DNA of 64,000 nucleotides from Aquimarina brevivitae (GTDB lineage: Bacteria; Bacteroidota; Bacteroidia; Flavobacteriales; Flavobacteriaceae). Positions 1-9,426 of the stretch are shown in pieces. The notes beneath the pieces were generated by a model. The model was not told the origin of the DNA. It worked only from the letters and a program-made list of their open reading frames with translations, and did not search any database. The DNA lies in NCBI RefSeq assembly GCF_004216895.1, contig NZ_SGXE01000001.1, forward strand, positions 558,001 through 622,000. Reading direction: 5' to 3'. Every line of letters starts with the position of its first letter. The stretch's first letter is position 1. A program made the position numbers and the translations under genes.

Positions 1-126
1 GCTTATTACACCTATTATAATCACTAAAGCACTTTGAATTCCTCTAGGAAGAACTGGAAAAGTTGCTAAAGCGCATAGCAAATAATAGAAAAATCGATCG
101 TAATATTTAGTAAACCAAGCTATCAA
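1..126 (-). CDS. Partial membrane protein, possibly O-antigen polymerase/ligase (cut by left edge)
   Basis: An open frame runs from a TTG codon at 126 to the first base of the window, 42 codons with no stop, so the 3' part is missing. The visible N-terminus has a short basic and aromatic start (KYYDRFFYYL) followed by two hydrophobic stretches separated by a PVLPRG turn. That pattern is common at the start of Wzy/WaaL-type polytopic proteins. The TTG overlaps the stop codon of the upstream glycosyltransferase (TTGA), and AAAGGA lies just upstream as a possible ribosome binding site. Frame and coupling are seen directly; the family is inferred from a very short piece and is uncertain. Confidence 0.45.
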   Translation of the reverse strand, partial: MIAWFTKYYDRFFYYLLCALATFPVLPRGIQSALVIIIGVIS

Positions 127-1208
127 AATATATCCTTTACTAATGAAACGTGCTGTAATGCTGAAGTTTTCCAGCTAAAATTTTGTATTTGACTATATCC
201 TTTCGCAATGAGCTCATTTTGTACCTCTTCATTACTTAATACACCTTCGATCTTATCCTTTAAATCCGTAGCGTTTGAAGGGTCAAAATATAAAACTGCC
301 TCTCCCCCAACTTCGGGTAAACTCGTACTGTTTGAACTTATTACCGGTATTCCACAAGCCATAGCTTCGAGTAATGGTAATCCAAAACCTTCGTACAAAG
401 ACGGAAACACAAATAAATTAGCCGTTTTATAAATTGATGGTACCGTATCATCAGCAACTTGACCCGTAAAAATAACCTTATCCTGCAAATGATGCTTCGA
501 AATAAATTCAAATATGGTTGGGTCTCCGGTTATAAAACCATCCTTTCGACCTAAAATAACAATCCTATATAGACTTTTAATTTCATCATTTAATTGCACG
601 TAAGCTTTAAGTAACGTGATTAAATTTTTATGTGGTTTTATATTTCCGACAAACAAAATGTATTTTTCAGGAAGCGTATCTATTTTACGTTTATCGGAGT
701 TCTTGGCAAAATCTTGATGTATACCACCAGGAATTACTACAATTTTATTTGGAGCTATGTTGAAGTGTTTTAAAATTTCTAGTTTAGAAAAATTGGATAC
801 CGTAATAATTTTTTTGCTTTTACATATGGCATTATAGTAAAGTAGTTTAGCCCATTTTCGTTTTAAAAGTGAAAAATAATGCGGGTTAGCCAGATGGTTG
901 ATATCATGAATGGTTACTATTTTTATTTTTGCGTTAACCGGAAATAATGGAGCATTAAAATGTGGAGACCAGAACACATCGCATTTTGGCACTTTAACCG
1001 GAAACAACAACTGCTCAGTAATGGAATATACTTTTGCCTTAAAGGAAATCACGTCTACTTTTTGACTCCATTCAAAAGTCGAAATAATATCAGGGTCTCC
1101 AAGTACGACAACATCCTCAATATGGTCCAACAGTAACGGAAAGATATTCTTGATATAGGTTCCTATACCCGAATTATGAATTAATCTCAGATCTACTACT
1201 AGCTTCAT
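123..1208 (-). CDS. Glycosyltransferase family 4 (GT-B)
   Basis: Predicted retaining GT-B glycosyltransferase that adds a sugar to a lipid-linked repeat unit on the cytoplasmic face. The N-terminal Rossmann half carries the GIGTY turn typical of mannosyl/rhamnosyl GT4 enzymes. The C-terminal half has a clear donor site, [17 protein letters not shown], with the E-x7-E pair, followed by SLPEVGG. I chose the ATG at 1208 because MKLVVDLRL is the usual start of these enzymes; an earlier in-frame ATG at 1232 would add eight residues. Either start overlaps the end of the upstream polymerase-like gene, implying translational coupling. Donor and acceptor sugars cannot be read from the sequence. Confidence 0.88.
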   Translation of the reverse strand: MKLVVDLRLIHNSGIGTYIKNIFPLLLDHIEDVVVLGDPDIISTFEWSQKVDVISFKAKVYSITEQLLFPVKVPKCDVFWSPHFNAPLFPVNAKIKIVTIHDINHLANPHYFSLLKRKWAKLLYYNAICKSKKIITVSNFSKLEILKHFNIAPNKIVVIPGGIHQDFAKNSDKRKIDTLPEKYILFVGNIKPHKNLITLLKAYVQLNDEIKSLYRIVILGRKDGFITGDPTIFEFISKHHLQDKVIFTGQVADDTVPSIYKTANLFVFPSLYEGFGLPLLEAMACGIPVISSNSTSLPEVGGEAVLYFDPSNATDLKDKIEGVLSNEEVQNELIAKGYSQIQNFSWKTSALQHVSLVKDIF

Positions 1209-2433
1209 CCCTATGTGTGTTCGCCAATACAAGCGCTAATAAAACCCAAGGATACATAAAATGGATTTGAACCCCAAATAAAAATAAAACAATGAATCCA
1301 ATTAGTAATTCTGGACTTCCTTTATTGCCTCTTACCTTTATAAAAACTACACCCATAATGCTAAAAAAACCCAATAGACCAACTAAACCATTATCTACCA
1401 AGATATCTACAATTCCTCCAAAACCGTGTGCATCCAGATTTCTAATCGGCTTAGGCGGTAGTGGGAAAAAGCCTCTATATTCTTTATTATTTCTAAGTAA
1501 AGGATAGTTTCCTGTACCGATACCAAACACAGGTTTCTCCTGCACCATTTTAGGAAAAATAAAGAGTCCTGATATTCGACCCATAACCAAGTTGGGGTCT
1601 TTTGGTCGCTCTTTGACAGCTAATTGCACTCGGTCCAGTTCTTTCACATACATGCTGCTTATGTTAATGAACAGATAGATCAACCCTGCTCCTATAAGAA
1701 CTAATATAGGTAATAGCAAGGGCTTTAATTTAGCTTTTAGGTAACTGAAGTTTTCAATTACGATCCAAACCAGGCAGCATAAAATACCAGCTTTGGACTT
1801 GGCCATAAAGGCAATGACCATAAAAAGCATAATTTGATAAACAATTCGTTTTTGGGTTTTCTTTACCAAAGTAATTGCGATAAAAACAAAACTGAGCATT
1901 AATCCATACGGCCCTCCTTCTACAAAATACCCTCGTAATCGGGTATCCCAGCCATACACCAATCTCGTATTATCCATTGGAATTAGATTCAATGCAACTG
2001 CTAAATAGATAATAGCAAAGACTACGGTTATGATAATATTCAGGTCAATGAATTTTTCAAAGAAGAAATCAAATTTTTGCTTTTGTTTTAAATGCCTAAA
2101 AAACAATATTGCTAGGTTACATAACACCAAACAGCTTACAATTTCTAAAAACCTACCTAATGTGATCCAATAGGGTCTTTTAAGAAGTGATGGTTGAAGA
2201 TATATAAAATCCAACTTGGAGGTTGTCCATAAAGAAATCAATGCAGTTAACGTAAAGAAGATGAGCAAGTACACTACATATTTATTCAGTTTACCCAAAA
2301 ACACCAAAGGAGCTAATCCTAAAAGCATCAATTCTGATACTTTTACAACCCCTATCTTGAGATCTGTAAACTGTACGCAAAACGTTATAAACAACAGCAC
2401 TAATGTGTACAATATGGTGTTTTTCTTTTCCAA
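1174..2433 (-). CDS. O-antigen polymerase/ligase-like membrane protein (Wzy/WaaL superfamily)
   Basis: A 419-residue polytopic protein with roughly ten hydrophobic segments. A large periplasmic loop in the C-terminal third carries GIGTGNY and, further on, an LDAHGFGG...DNGLVGLLG block, the arrangement seen in the Wzy_C/O-antigen ligase family, where loop Arg/His residues act on undecaprenyl-linked glycan. It sits among glycosyltransferases, two genes after glf and one after a GT2. It is therefore probably the Wzy polymerase for the distal part of the locus, or a ligase. Sequence alone does not separate polymerase from ligase. Only 3 bases separate it from the upstream GT2. Confidence 0.75.
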   Translation of the reverse strand: MEKKNTILYTLVLLFITFCVQFTDLKIGVVKVSELMLLGLAPLVFLGKLNKYVVYLLIFFTLTALISLWTTSKLDFIYLQPSLLKRPYWITLGRFLEIVSCLVLCNLAILFFRHLKQKQKFDFFFEKFIDLNIIITVVFAIIYLAVALNLIPMDNTRLVYGWDTRLRGYFVEGGPYGLMLSFVFIAITLVKKTQKRIVYQIMLFMVIAFMAKSKAGILCCLVWIVIENFSYLKAKLKPLLLPILVLIGAGLIYLFINISSMYVKELDRVQLAVKERPKDPNLVMGRISGLFIFPKMVQEKPVFGIGTGNYPLLRNNKEYRGFFPLPPKPIRNLDAHGFGGIVDILVDNGLVGLLGFFSIMGVVFIKVRGNKGSPELLIGFIVLFLFGVQIHFMYPWVLLALVLANTHRDEASSRSEINS

Positions 2434-2436
2434 ATG

Positions 2437-3456
2437 CTAGGTTGTAAATACGATTTTAATGATTTTTGGTATGCGACTCAGCTGACCTGCAATTATTCTT
2501 TTACCTATCGTGACTGTCAATATAAAAAGTTGTACTGCCCACAATCGTCCTGGATGATATGTTTTAGTGTATTTTATTCGATTGGTTAAAGATAACAAAT
2601 CAATAAAAACTGACTTCTTTTTCTTTGTACCCGTCAAGGTGGCCATTCCATGTTTATGAAACACTCCTGGGATAGGTAAAATCTTAGTACCTCCTCCAAC
2701 TCGCTTTGCTCTAGCTACCCAATCTAATTCTTCAAAAAATAAAAAATAAGATTCATTCATGGGCCCTACGTTTTTTAAAAAGGCAGTTGAACAAATAAGA
2801 GAAGCGCCTATTGGATAATCATAGTTCTGTTGACGGAATACCTCTTTGTTATCTAAATAAGACACTGGTAATCCTTGACCAACATGCGAAGTTAAACCGG
2901 TCCATTTATTAAATTTCCCAGCAATCGCCTGTATGGTTTCGGGTTGGTAATACTCTAGTAACGGAGTGCCAAAAAGCGTGGTGCTCAAAGACCTTTTATT
3001 TGCGATGAGTTCTTCTTTTATACGCATAATTACCTGTGGTGCAATCACCGTATCATTGTTTACTAACCAGATTAAATCATCGTTTGACCCATATGTTATC
3101 AAATATCGCAATGCAATATTATTCGCCGCGGCGAAGCCTTTATTCTCCTTTGCTTTTATAAAAATGAATTGATTGTTGTACCTAGTGATAGCTAATTCTT
3201 CTTCAGTAATAGCGCTAAAATCGATTGGCTCTGCGTGCACTGGTAGTACACGATCAGGATAGTTAGTTTCAATACTTGTTCTTTGATCCTTAGAAGCCCA
3301 TCGTAGAAGACGATCAAAATCATCGTTCCCCTCGCTATTATCGACTAGCAATAACTGATAATCTTGATCCGTAGCGTTAAGCAAAGACTCCAAACACTCC
3401 ACGGTATCTTCATAGCCATTATGGTTTACAACAACAATATTTAATTTAGAACCCAA
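2437..3456 (-). CDS. Glycosyltransferase family 2 (GT-A), rhamnosyltransferase-like
   Basis: Predicted inverting GT-A enzyme. Visible motifs are the N-terminal IVVVNHNGYEDT nucleotide-binding strand with VDNSEGND, the ENKGFAAANN segment, and a DxD-like NND triad (WLVNNDT) for metal and donor binding at about residue 135. These are followed by FFEELDW, the usual catalytic-base region of the rhamnosyltransferase/RfbF-like branch. The length, 339 residues, is normal. With the rml genes in the same locus, dTDP-rhamnose is a reasonable donor, but that is inference. The C-terminal 50 residues are basic and hydrophobic and may associate with the membrane. Confidence 0.88.
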   Translation of the reverse strand: MGSKLNIVVVNHNGYEDTVECLESLLNATDQDYQLLLVDNSEGNDDFDRLLRWASKDQRTSIETNYPDRVLPVHAEPIDFSAITEEELAITRYNNQFIFIKAKENKGFAAANNIALRYLITYGSNDDLIWLVNNDTVIAPQVIMRIKEELIANKRSLSTTLFGTPLLEYYQPETIQAIAGKFNKWTGLTSHVGQGLPVSYLDNKEVFRQQNYDYPIGASLICSTAFLKNVGPMNESYFLFFEELDWVARAKRVGGGTKILPIPGVFHKHGMATLTGTKKKKSVFIDLLSLTNRIKYTKTYHPGRLWAVQLFILTVTIGKRIIAGQLSRIPKIIKIVFTT

Positions 3457-3464
3457 CAGTTTTC

Positions 3465-4496
3465 CTATAGATTTATCTCAAAAATGGTTTTAATATCTTT
3501 TACAAATTGAGTTTCCTCTTGCATAATGCGCATTCGATATTCTTTAAAATCTTCAATTGCCCGATCATAATTTAAAAAGCAGTTTTCAATTGTGTTTGTA
3601 AAACTTTCTATTTGCTCCACCGGATTTTCAAACTTATACTTTTCCGGTATAAATACATCCTTTTTAAAATTAGCTGAGCCCCTCTTCCCCGTTATTACAC
3701 AACATCCACATATGGCCGCTTCTCTAGGAAAACGATCCTTACCAGGATGATTCCCAAAATCCACATATACTTTGCTACTTATTAATAGCTCTTTCACCTC
3801 TTGTGGTGACAAATTTATTAACGGAGTCCATTCGACATTTGGCAATAAATCCATCAACTTAGCTGTGATATCGTAGCCCTTTTTTGGGTTATATAATATA
3901 ACATCTTTACGTCGATCATCGGTATTTAATTCATCTGTTGACGCCAAAAAAGTTGAGTTTAAAAAATCCGATACATACCCAATTTGATCCTTGTCAACAC
4001 CCTTGTTTTTTAAAAAATCAACCGCGTAGTAGGATTGCGCCAAATGATATACTTCATCATTACCGCTTGGAAAATTATAGGGTTTATTAAGAAAAAAAAA
4101 TTGTTTGACTTTATACTTCTTTTCTTGTTGTTTTATAAAGAAATTATCTACACTTAGCCACCAAATGACCCTACGCATTTTCTTAAACATATAAACCACA
4201 CCTGAATGTGTTTCTGGGGTAATGATTACGTTATCCCTATCATCTTCAATCGCATACAAATCAGTATGGTTCGTATTGTATTTTTGATATAAAGGATGAA
4301 TCGGGTCTGAAAACGTGCGCAAAGCCGAAATGGACTTTGATCTAGTAAATGTTTTTTCATCTAAATAAACCATCTGGGCAGCAACGCCTAATAAGTTTAA
4401 TTTATGAACTAATTGATGTAATAATTCAGGACCTCCAGTAGCCACTTTAGCTGGACATACCACATATACCTTGGAGTTCTTAGTCAACCCTATCAT
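3465..4496 (-). CDS. GT-B-fold glycosyltransferase-like protein
   Basis: A 343-residue protein whose start (KVYVVCPAKVATGGPELL, about residues 9-26) is a recognisable glycosyltransferase N-domain in flavobacterial polysaccharide loci. The C-domain has VYVDFGNHPGKDRFPREAA and a GKRGSANF stretch, in place of the classic GT4 E-x7-E motif. It is thus a divergent GT-B enzyme rather than a standard GT4. The start overlaps the glf stop by 17 bases, consistent with coupling. Because it directly follows UDP-galactopyranose mutase, a galactofuranosyltransferase role is possible, but no diagnostic residue supports it. Confidence 0.7.
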   Translation of the reverse strand: MIGLTKNSKVYVVCPAKVATGGPELLHQLVHKLNLLGVAAQMVYLDEKTFTRSKSISALRTFSDPIHPLYQKYNTNHTDLYAIEDDRDNVIITPETHSGVVYMFKKMRRVIWWLSVDNFFIKQQEKKYKVKQFFFLNKPYNFPSGNDEVYHLAQSYYAVDFLKNKGVDKDQIGYVSDFLNSTFLASTDELNTDDRRKDVILYNPKKGYDITAKLMDLLPNVEWTPLINLSPQEVKELLISSKVYVDFGNHPGKDRFPREAAICGCCVITGKRGSANFKKDVFIPEKYKFENPVEQIESFTNTIENCFLNYDRAIEDFKEYRMRIMQEETQFVKDIKTIFEINL

Positions 4497-5601
4497 ATTG
4501 CTCTAATCTTTTTATTTTAGTCCACGCAGAGGCTATGACTTGATGCATATCATAGTATTTATATTCTGCTAAACGGCCGCCAAAAATAACATTTGATTCA
4601 TCATCCGCTAATTGTTTATATTGGTTATAAATTTTACTGTTCTTTTGATCATTAACAGGATAGTAAGGTTCAGTGCCTGGTTTCCATTCTTGTGAGTATT
4701 CTTTGGTTATTACGGTTTTAGGTTGTTTTCCGAATTCAAAGTGTTTGTGTTCTATAATTCTTGTATAAGGGGTGTCTGTATCCGTATAATTTATCACAGC
4801 ATTGCCTTGATAATTTTGTTGATTTAGAATGCTTTGTTCAAACTTCAAACTCCTATACTCCAAATTGCCAAAACGATAGCCGAAATACTCATCTATCTTA
4901 CCCGTATAAATTATACGATCTGCCAAGGAATCCCACTGCTGTTTATCTTTAAAATAGTCCACATTCAGTTTTATCTCTATCTCTTCAAGTAAGCCTTCTA
5001 TCAATTTATTGTAACCTCCGATAGGTATCCCTTGATATTTATCGTCAAAATAATTGTTATTAAAAGTAAACCTAACAGGAAGTCTTTTGATAATAAAAGC
5101 AGGCAAGTCTTTTGGATTTCTGCCCCATTGTTTTTCGGTATAGCCTTTAATCAATTTTTCATAAATATCCGTACCTACCATAGAAAGCGCCTGCTCTTCG
5201 AGGTTTTCCGGATTCTTGATATTAAGATTGTTGATTTGTTGCGATATAATTTCTTTTGCTTTATCAGGTGTTTTTACTCCCCATAATTGATAAAAGGTAT
5301 TCATATTAAAGGGAAGATTGTACAATTCTCCCTTATAATTGGCTATGGGTGCATTTGTATACCGATTAAACTCGACGAAAGAGTTTACGTAATCCCAAAT
5401 TTTTTTATCGTTAGTATGGAAAATATGTGCCCCATATTTATGAACATTAATATCTTCTACAGCTTCACAATACACATTGCCTCCTTGATGGTATCTTTTA
5501 TCAATAACCATACAAGTTTTACCTCTTTTATTCAGTTCGTATGCACATACGGAACCAAACAAACCTGATCCAACAATAAGGTAATCTACCTTTTTTGCCA
5601 T
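4480..5601 (-). CDS. glf: UDP-galactopyranose mutase
   Basis: FAD enzyme that interconverts UDP-galactopyranose and UDP-galactofuranose, supplying Galf for the surface glycan. The N-terminus has the flavin-binding GSGLFGSV dinucleotide fold and the family hallmark YHQGGNVY. KYGAHIFHTN follows, then YTEKQWG and the RLPVRFTFNNNYF block with YQGIPIGGYN, which contains substrate-phosphate arginines and tyrosines. At 373 residues it matches bacterial Glf. It overlaps both neighbours by 16-17 bases. It implies that the locus makes a Galf-containing polymer. Confidence 0.96.
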   Translation of the reverse strand: MAKKVDYLIVGSGLFGSVCAYELNKRGKTCMVIDKRYHQGGNVYCEAVEDINVHKYGAHIFHTNDKKIWDYVNSFVEFNRYTNAPIANYKGELYNLPFNMNTFYQLWGVKTPDKAKEIISQQINNLNIKNPENLEEQALSMVGTDIYEKLIKGYTEKQWGRNPKDLPAFIIKRLPVRFTFNNNYFDDKYQGIPIGGYNKLIEGLLEEIEIKLNVDYFKDKQQWDSLADRIIYTGKIDEYFGYRFGNLEYRSLKFEQSILNQQNYQGNAVINYTDTDTPYTRIIEHKHFEFGKQPKTVITKEYSQEWKPGTEPYYPVNDQKNSKIYNQYKQLADDESNVIFGGRLAEYKYYDMHQVIASAWTKIKRLEQYDRVD

Positions 5602-6848
5602 AAATTATGCTTTCTACATAGATAATATAACAACAAAGTAACAAATATTTCTGTTGCAACTGTAGCATAGGTAATATTAGTTATGGTGAACTTTAGAAAA
5701 AACCATATTGCCATTATAAGTATAAAATAAAATATACCAGATGCCACTATACCTTTACTAAATGTTTTATTAAAACCAAATGGAATTAGTAATTGTACAC
5801 CAAATACATTACTCATCGCTGTAACTGGTATTGTAAAGAGTAAAATTCTAAGTATTTCCGTTCCTTTCGTAAGCTCATTGCCGCCCAGTATCACTACCAT
5901 AAACTCAGCAATAATAAAAGCACTACAAAATATCAGTACGTTGACCCCTAGTGAGATCTTATACATTTTTTTGATGAATAAAATGTTCTTTTCACGGTTT
6001 ATTTTGGGGAAAATGGTTTGTGTAATTAAAGATTGAGGTATTTTTAATACGGAAACTATCTTTTCTGCCAGATCATAAATCGCAACTTCTTTCATTCCTA
6101 GAAACAATCCTACAATAACTTTATTCGTAGCCAGATAGAGTTGAATGGAGATGTTAGAAATAAATATAGGGAGCGCAGCTTTAATCTCTTTGCGCATGGT
6201 ACGTAATGAAGGAACTAATATATGTACCTGATGCCTTTTATTAATTATATAAAGTGCGACTGCTCCAGTAATCAGGGTCGTCACTCCCTGTATTATTGGA
6301 ACCTTTAGATAATCATCAGGTTGTTTGATCAGAATGAAAATAGCAACAAGAAATATGAATTTTGCTGATAGTGTTACTATAGTGATATAGTGCATGCGTT
6401 CAATGCCCTGAAAATACCAAATGGGGAAAAGTACTTCATAAATGCACATCCATAAGGTTAGAATTAGCAACCATTGATATTCTTTTGCAGCAGGAATAAA
6501 AAATGTAGCAACCACTAGCAAGGCAGATAAAAAAAGACATAAGCTTACTTTTACCCAAAAAATACTACTAAAAATTTCCGACAACTTGTGTTTATGCTCT
6601 CGAAACAAGCTAACCGATCGAACACCCGAAATATTAAAGCCAAAATTGACAACAATTACCAAATAACTTACAATAGCTTGTGCAAAAATGACCTTACCAA
6701 ACACCTCGGAACCTAACCTACGTATCAAATAGGGATAGGCTAATAGCGGTATAAGTAAGTTGCATATTTGTAAGACGGACAAATAAGAGAAATTAGAAAC
6801 TATAACTTTGTTTCTTGCTAATAGTTTTCTAAGATTCTTAAGATTCAC
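5586..6848 (-). CDS. Oligosaccharide flippase (Wzx-like), second copy
   Basis: A 420-residue protein with about twelve transmembrane helices in the MOP/PST polysaccharide transporter family. It is expected to flip undecaprenyl-PP-linked repeat units across the inner membrane. The N-terminal helix pair (NFSYLSVLQICNLLIPLLAYPYL begins it) and the RRLGSEVFG loop are typical of Wzx. The start codon is GTG at 6848; no in-frame ATG lies nearby. A 150-base gap separates it from the wecA-like gene. It is the second flippase in this locus (the other is at 22109-23635) and is unlike it in length and sequence. Confidence 0.87.
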   Translation of the reverse strand: MNLKNLRKLLARNKVIVSNFSYLSVLQICNLLIPLLAYPYLIRRLGSEVFGKVIFAQAIVSYLVIVVNFGFNISGVRSVSLFREHKHKLSEIFSSIFWVKVSLCLFLSALLVVATFFIPAAKEYQWLLILTLWMCIYEVLFPIWYFQGIERMHYITIVTLSAKFIFLVAIFILIKQPDDYLKVPIIQGVTTLITGAVALYIINKRHQVHILVPSLRTMRKEIKAALPIFISNISIQLYLATNKVIVGLFLGMKEVAIYDLAEKIVSVLKIPQSLITQTIFPKINREKNILFIKKMYKISLGVNVLIFCSAFIIAEFMVVILGGNELTKGTEILRILLFTIPVTAMSNVFGVQLLIPFGFNKTFSKGIVASGIFYFILIMAIWFFLKFTITNITYATVATEIFVTLLLYYLCRKHNLWQKR

Positions 6849-6998
6849 ACAATTTATTTAAAAAATTTAATAGGCTTATATGTATGTCGTCTATAGGCTC
6901 TCAAAATATAAAATTTTCTACAAATGAATTTGACTTAAGACATTCATAGTATAACTATTTCATACCTTAAAAAAACATAGGGTAGTACGTAGAACAAC

Positions 6999-8159
6999 TC
7001 AATCTACATTTTCCGACTTAGGTTTGTTCGGCTTTTTTTTAAAAACTCCATTTTTTAATCTATCTACTTTGCGTTTAAATAGTATTCTACGTTTGATATT
7101 AGAAAAACTATAATCAAACCTATAAAAAATATAGGCTAAAATAATTATTGTAGTGATAAGAAATAGAACTAAATAAAAATTATCAGAAGTGCTTCCTAAA
7201 ATTACCATTAATACCACAAACAATAGATTAAATCCCCCGATAACAAAACTAGCTTGTTGATGAGATAAATTAAAACTATCAATGAGAATATGATGTGTGT
7301 GGTTTCTATCCGGTGAAAAAGGACTTTTCTTATTGGCTACTCTTATCGTAAAAACCCGAGCTGTATCAAATAATGGTACAATTAAAATACCTATAGCAAT
7401 CAAAGGTGCATTCTCTAATAAAAACGGCAATTCATTGTAAGAATTAGGGGAAAGAGCCAAAAACTTAAGCGTAAGTGCACTAATCATAAAACCAACAATA
7501 AGGGATCCCGTATCCCCCATAAAAATTTTTCTTCTTGAAGAAAGATTGTAACTTAAAAAAGCAATTAAAGAACCATTAAGTGCCAGCGCAATTAAAACAT
7601 AAAAATATTCTGCTGTTAAGTAAAAAATAGTAGTATAAATAACCAGAATAACAATGCCTACAATCGATGCTAATCCATCAATACCATCAATAAGATTGTA
7701 TGCATTAATGATCGTAAGCATAATAAATGCACCTGCTACATAATATAAAAAAATTGGAATGTCATAAATACCAAGAAAACCGTTGAGAGATCCTATTTGA
7801 AAACTTTGGTGGCTTAATATAAATGATACTGCTGCTAATTGTGCAACCAACTTAGTAAGTGGTGACAATACAACTAGGTCATCCTTTAAACCAACTATAA
7901 ATAAAATGGTTAGGCCTGGTATAAAATATATAGCTTCAGTAAAAGAACCATCTAAAATTTTAAGAAAAAATAGCGCAAATATTAAAGTATAAAAAAATGA
8001 TACTCCACCAAGTGTTGGGGTTTTTTTTACATGAGAACTTCGCACATTAGGATTGTCCATTAAGTTCTTATATTCAACTAAACCTATAATCTTTGGTATA
8101 GTTAAATAAGTGAGAACATATGCTCCTATAAAAAATATTAAAAGGTAATATGGTGGCAA
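6999..8159 (-). CDS. WecA/MraY-family undecaprenyl-phosphate sugar-1-phosphate transferase
   Basis: Polytopic enzyme that starts the glycan by moving a HexNAc-1-phosphate from a UDP-sugar to undecaprenyl phosphate at the inner membrane. Family motifs are all visible: a paired-Asp motif (LKDDLVVLSP), NLIDGIDGLA, FMGDTGSLIVGF, and the cytoplasmic histidine motif DRNHTHH near residue 290. At about 386 residues, with a basic C-terminal tail, it resembles the WecA branch rather than peptidoglycan MraY. It lies directly downstream of a WbuB-like GT4, and that pair often supplies the first two sugars. A possible promoter element lies at 8185-8192. Confidence 0.92.
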   Translation of the reverse strand: MPPYYLLIFFIGAYVLTYLTIPKIIGLVEYKNLMDNPNVRSSHVKKTPTLGGVSFFYTLIFALFFLKILDGSFTEAIYFIPGLTILFIVGLKDDLVVLSPLTKLVAQLAAVSFILSHQSFQIGSLNGFLGIYDIPIFLYYVAGAFIMLTIINAYNLIDGIDGLASIVGIVILVIYTTIFYLTAEYFYVLIALALNGSLIAFLSYNLSSRRKIFMGDTGSLIVGFMISALTLKFLALSPNSYNELPFLLENAPLIAIGILIVPLFDTARVFTIRVANKKSPFSPDRNHTHHILIDSFNLSHQQASFVIGGFNLLFVVLMVILGSTSDNFYLVLFLITTIIILAYIFYRFDYSFSNIKRRILFKRKVDRLKNGVFKKKPNKPKSENVD

Positions 8160-8184
8160 ACTATCTGTCTAAATAATTATTTTT

Positions 8185-8192
8185 CAAAAGTA
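8185..8192 (-). promoter_or_regulatory. Possible Bacteroidota -7 element upstream of the wecA-like gene
   Basis: On the minus strand the sequence is TACTTTTG, an exact match to the Bacteroidota -7 consensus TAnnTTTG, about 26 bases before the ATG at 8159 and inside the 69-base gap after the WbuB-like gene. No good TTG-type -33 element is at the expected distance, so this may be chance in AT-rich DNA. Confidence 0.3.
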
Positions 8193-8228
8193 AGAAATTC
8201 TAAACTCGTTTTAGCGGATCTTTAAAAA

Positions 8229-9425
8229 TTATGTTTTTATAAAGGTAAGCATGTTACTTGCAATTTTAGATCTATCAAAATCCTCTAAAATACTACTATA
8301 CCCAGAACTATATGATTCTTTAGAAATTAAAATCTTTTCAATTTTGTCAAAGAAATCCTTTTCGTTTTCAGGCTCAAAGGCTTCTCCAACTTTATATTTA
8401 TCAATAATCTCTTTTGCCTCCCCTTCAACACCTAATAATATGGGTTTATGCATACCACTTAACTCAAAAATTTTAGAAGGTATAACACTTCTAAAGGTAT
8501 CCGATTTTTTAAGATTAACTAATGCAATATCCAATATGGAAATATAATCCACCACTTCTTTTTTTGGTACAGAAGGAAGCATTGTTACATTATTCAAATT
8601 TAATGATTCCTTTAGCTTAATTAGTTCTTCTCTTTTAGCCCCATCTCCTAAAAATAAAAAATGCAGATCCTTATTATTGATTTTTTTAAGACTTTTTAAA
8701 ATGAAATCTAATCCATGAGCCATACCGTGAGTTCCTATATAACCAACAATTATTTTGTCTTGTAAATTTAATTTAGAAAGTAATTCGAAATTCTTTGGTA
8801 TAGGTTGAAATAATGTACTGTTTATACCGTTTTTTATAACTTTTATTTTAGAAGGAAGAATATTATGTTGCTTTACTAAAATCTCTTTAAACGAATCAGT
8901 AACCACCACAATTTTGTATGCTTTTTTGTACATTCTTTTTTCCAAAAATTCAAAAAATCGAATTACTATCCCTCCTTTCATAGCTCCAACAGCTTTTATA
9001 GATTCTGGCCAAAGATCTCTTACTTCCATAATCCATTTTTTTCTTTTCCAAAAACCCAGCCATCTGCCTGAGATAGCACTAAAAAACTGAGGAGATGTGG
9101 CGATGATAATATCCGTTTTTATAAATAAGCCTACTAAGAAGGAAGATATCATAAAACTAAGATAATCTAGAATTCTTTTTACAAACCCTTCATTAGCTGA
9201 AATATATGTCCATACTCTTACTACTTTTATTCCATCGATTAATTCCTTTTGATATAATTTATTCTTATATCCGTTATAAACTTTCCCTTTAGGAAAATTT
9301 GGAGCACCAGTAATAACAGTGACATCAGCTCCTAAATTCACCCACTCCTTGCAGTGTTCATAGGTCCTTGTTGCAGGTGCATTTACTTCTGGTGGGAAAT
9401 TATCTGTTATAAATAAGATATGCAT
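8229..9425 (-). CDS. WbuB-like glycosyltransferase family 4
   Basis: GT-B enzyme of the WbuB type, which in other loci transfers an amino-deoxy sugar such as L-FucNAc to the WecA product. The N-terminus (ILFITDNFPPEVNAPATRT) and the TGAPNFPKGKVYNGY segment at about residues 42-56 are characteristic. The second half contains the donor-site strand GYIGTHG and a conserved IPSKIFE, a substitute for the classical EGFG motif in this branch. I start at 9425 because MHILFITDNF is the canonical beginning, one base after the upstream stop; an upstream start at 9461 would add 12 atypical residues. The actual sugar is not shown by the sequence. Confidence 0.88.
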   Translation of the reverse strand: MHILFITDNFPPEVNAPATRTYEHCKEWVNLGADVTVITGAPNFPKGKVYNGYKNKLYQKELIDGIKVVRVWTYISANEGFVKRILDYLSFMISSFLVGLFIKTDIIIATSPQFFSAISGRWLGFWKRKKWIMEVRDLWPESIKAVGAMKGGIVIRFFEFLEKRMYKKAYKIVVVTDSFKEILVKQHNILPSKIKVIKNGINSTLFQPIPKNFELLSKLNLQDKIIVGYIGTHGMAHGLDFILKSLKKINNKDLHFLFLGDGAKREELIKLKESLNLNNVTMLPSVPKKEVVDYISILDIALVNLKKSDTFRSVIPSKIFELSGMHKPILLGVEGEAKEIIDKYKVGEAFEPENEKDFFDKIEKILISKESYSSGYSSILEDFDRSKIASNMLTFIKT

Positions 9426-9426
9426 T

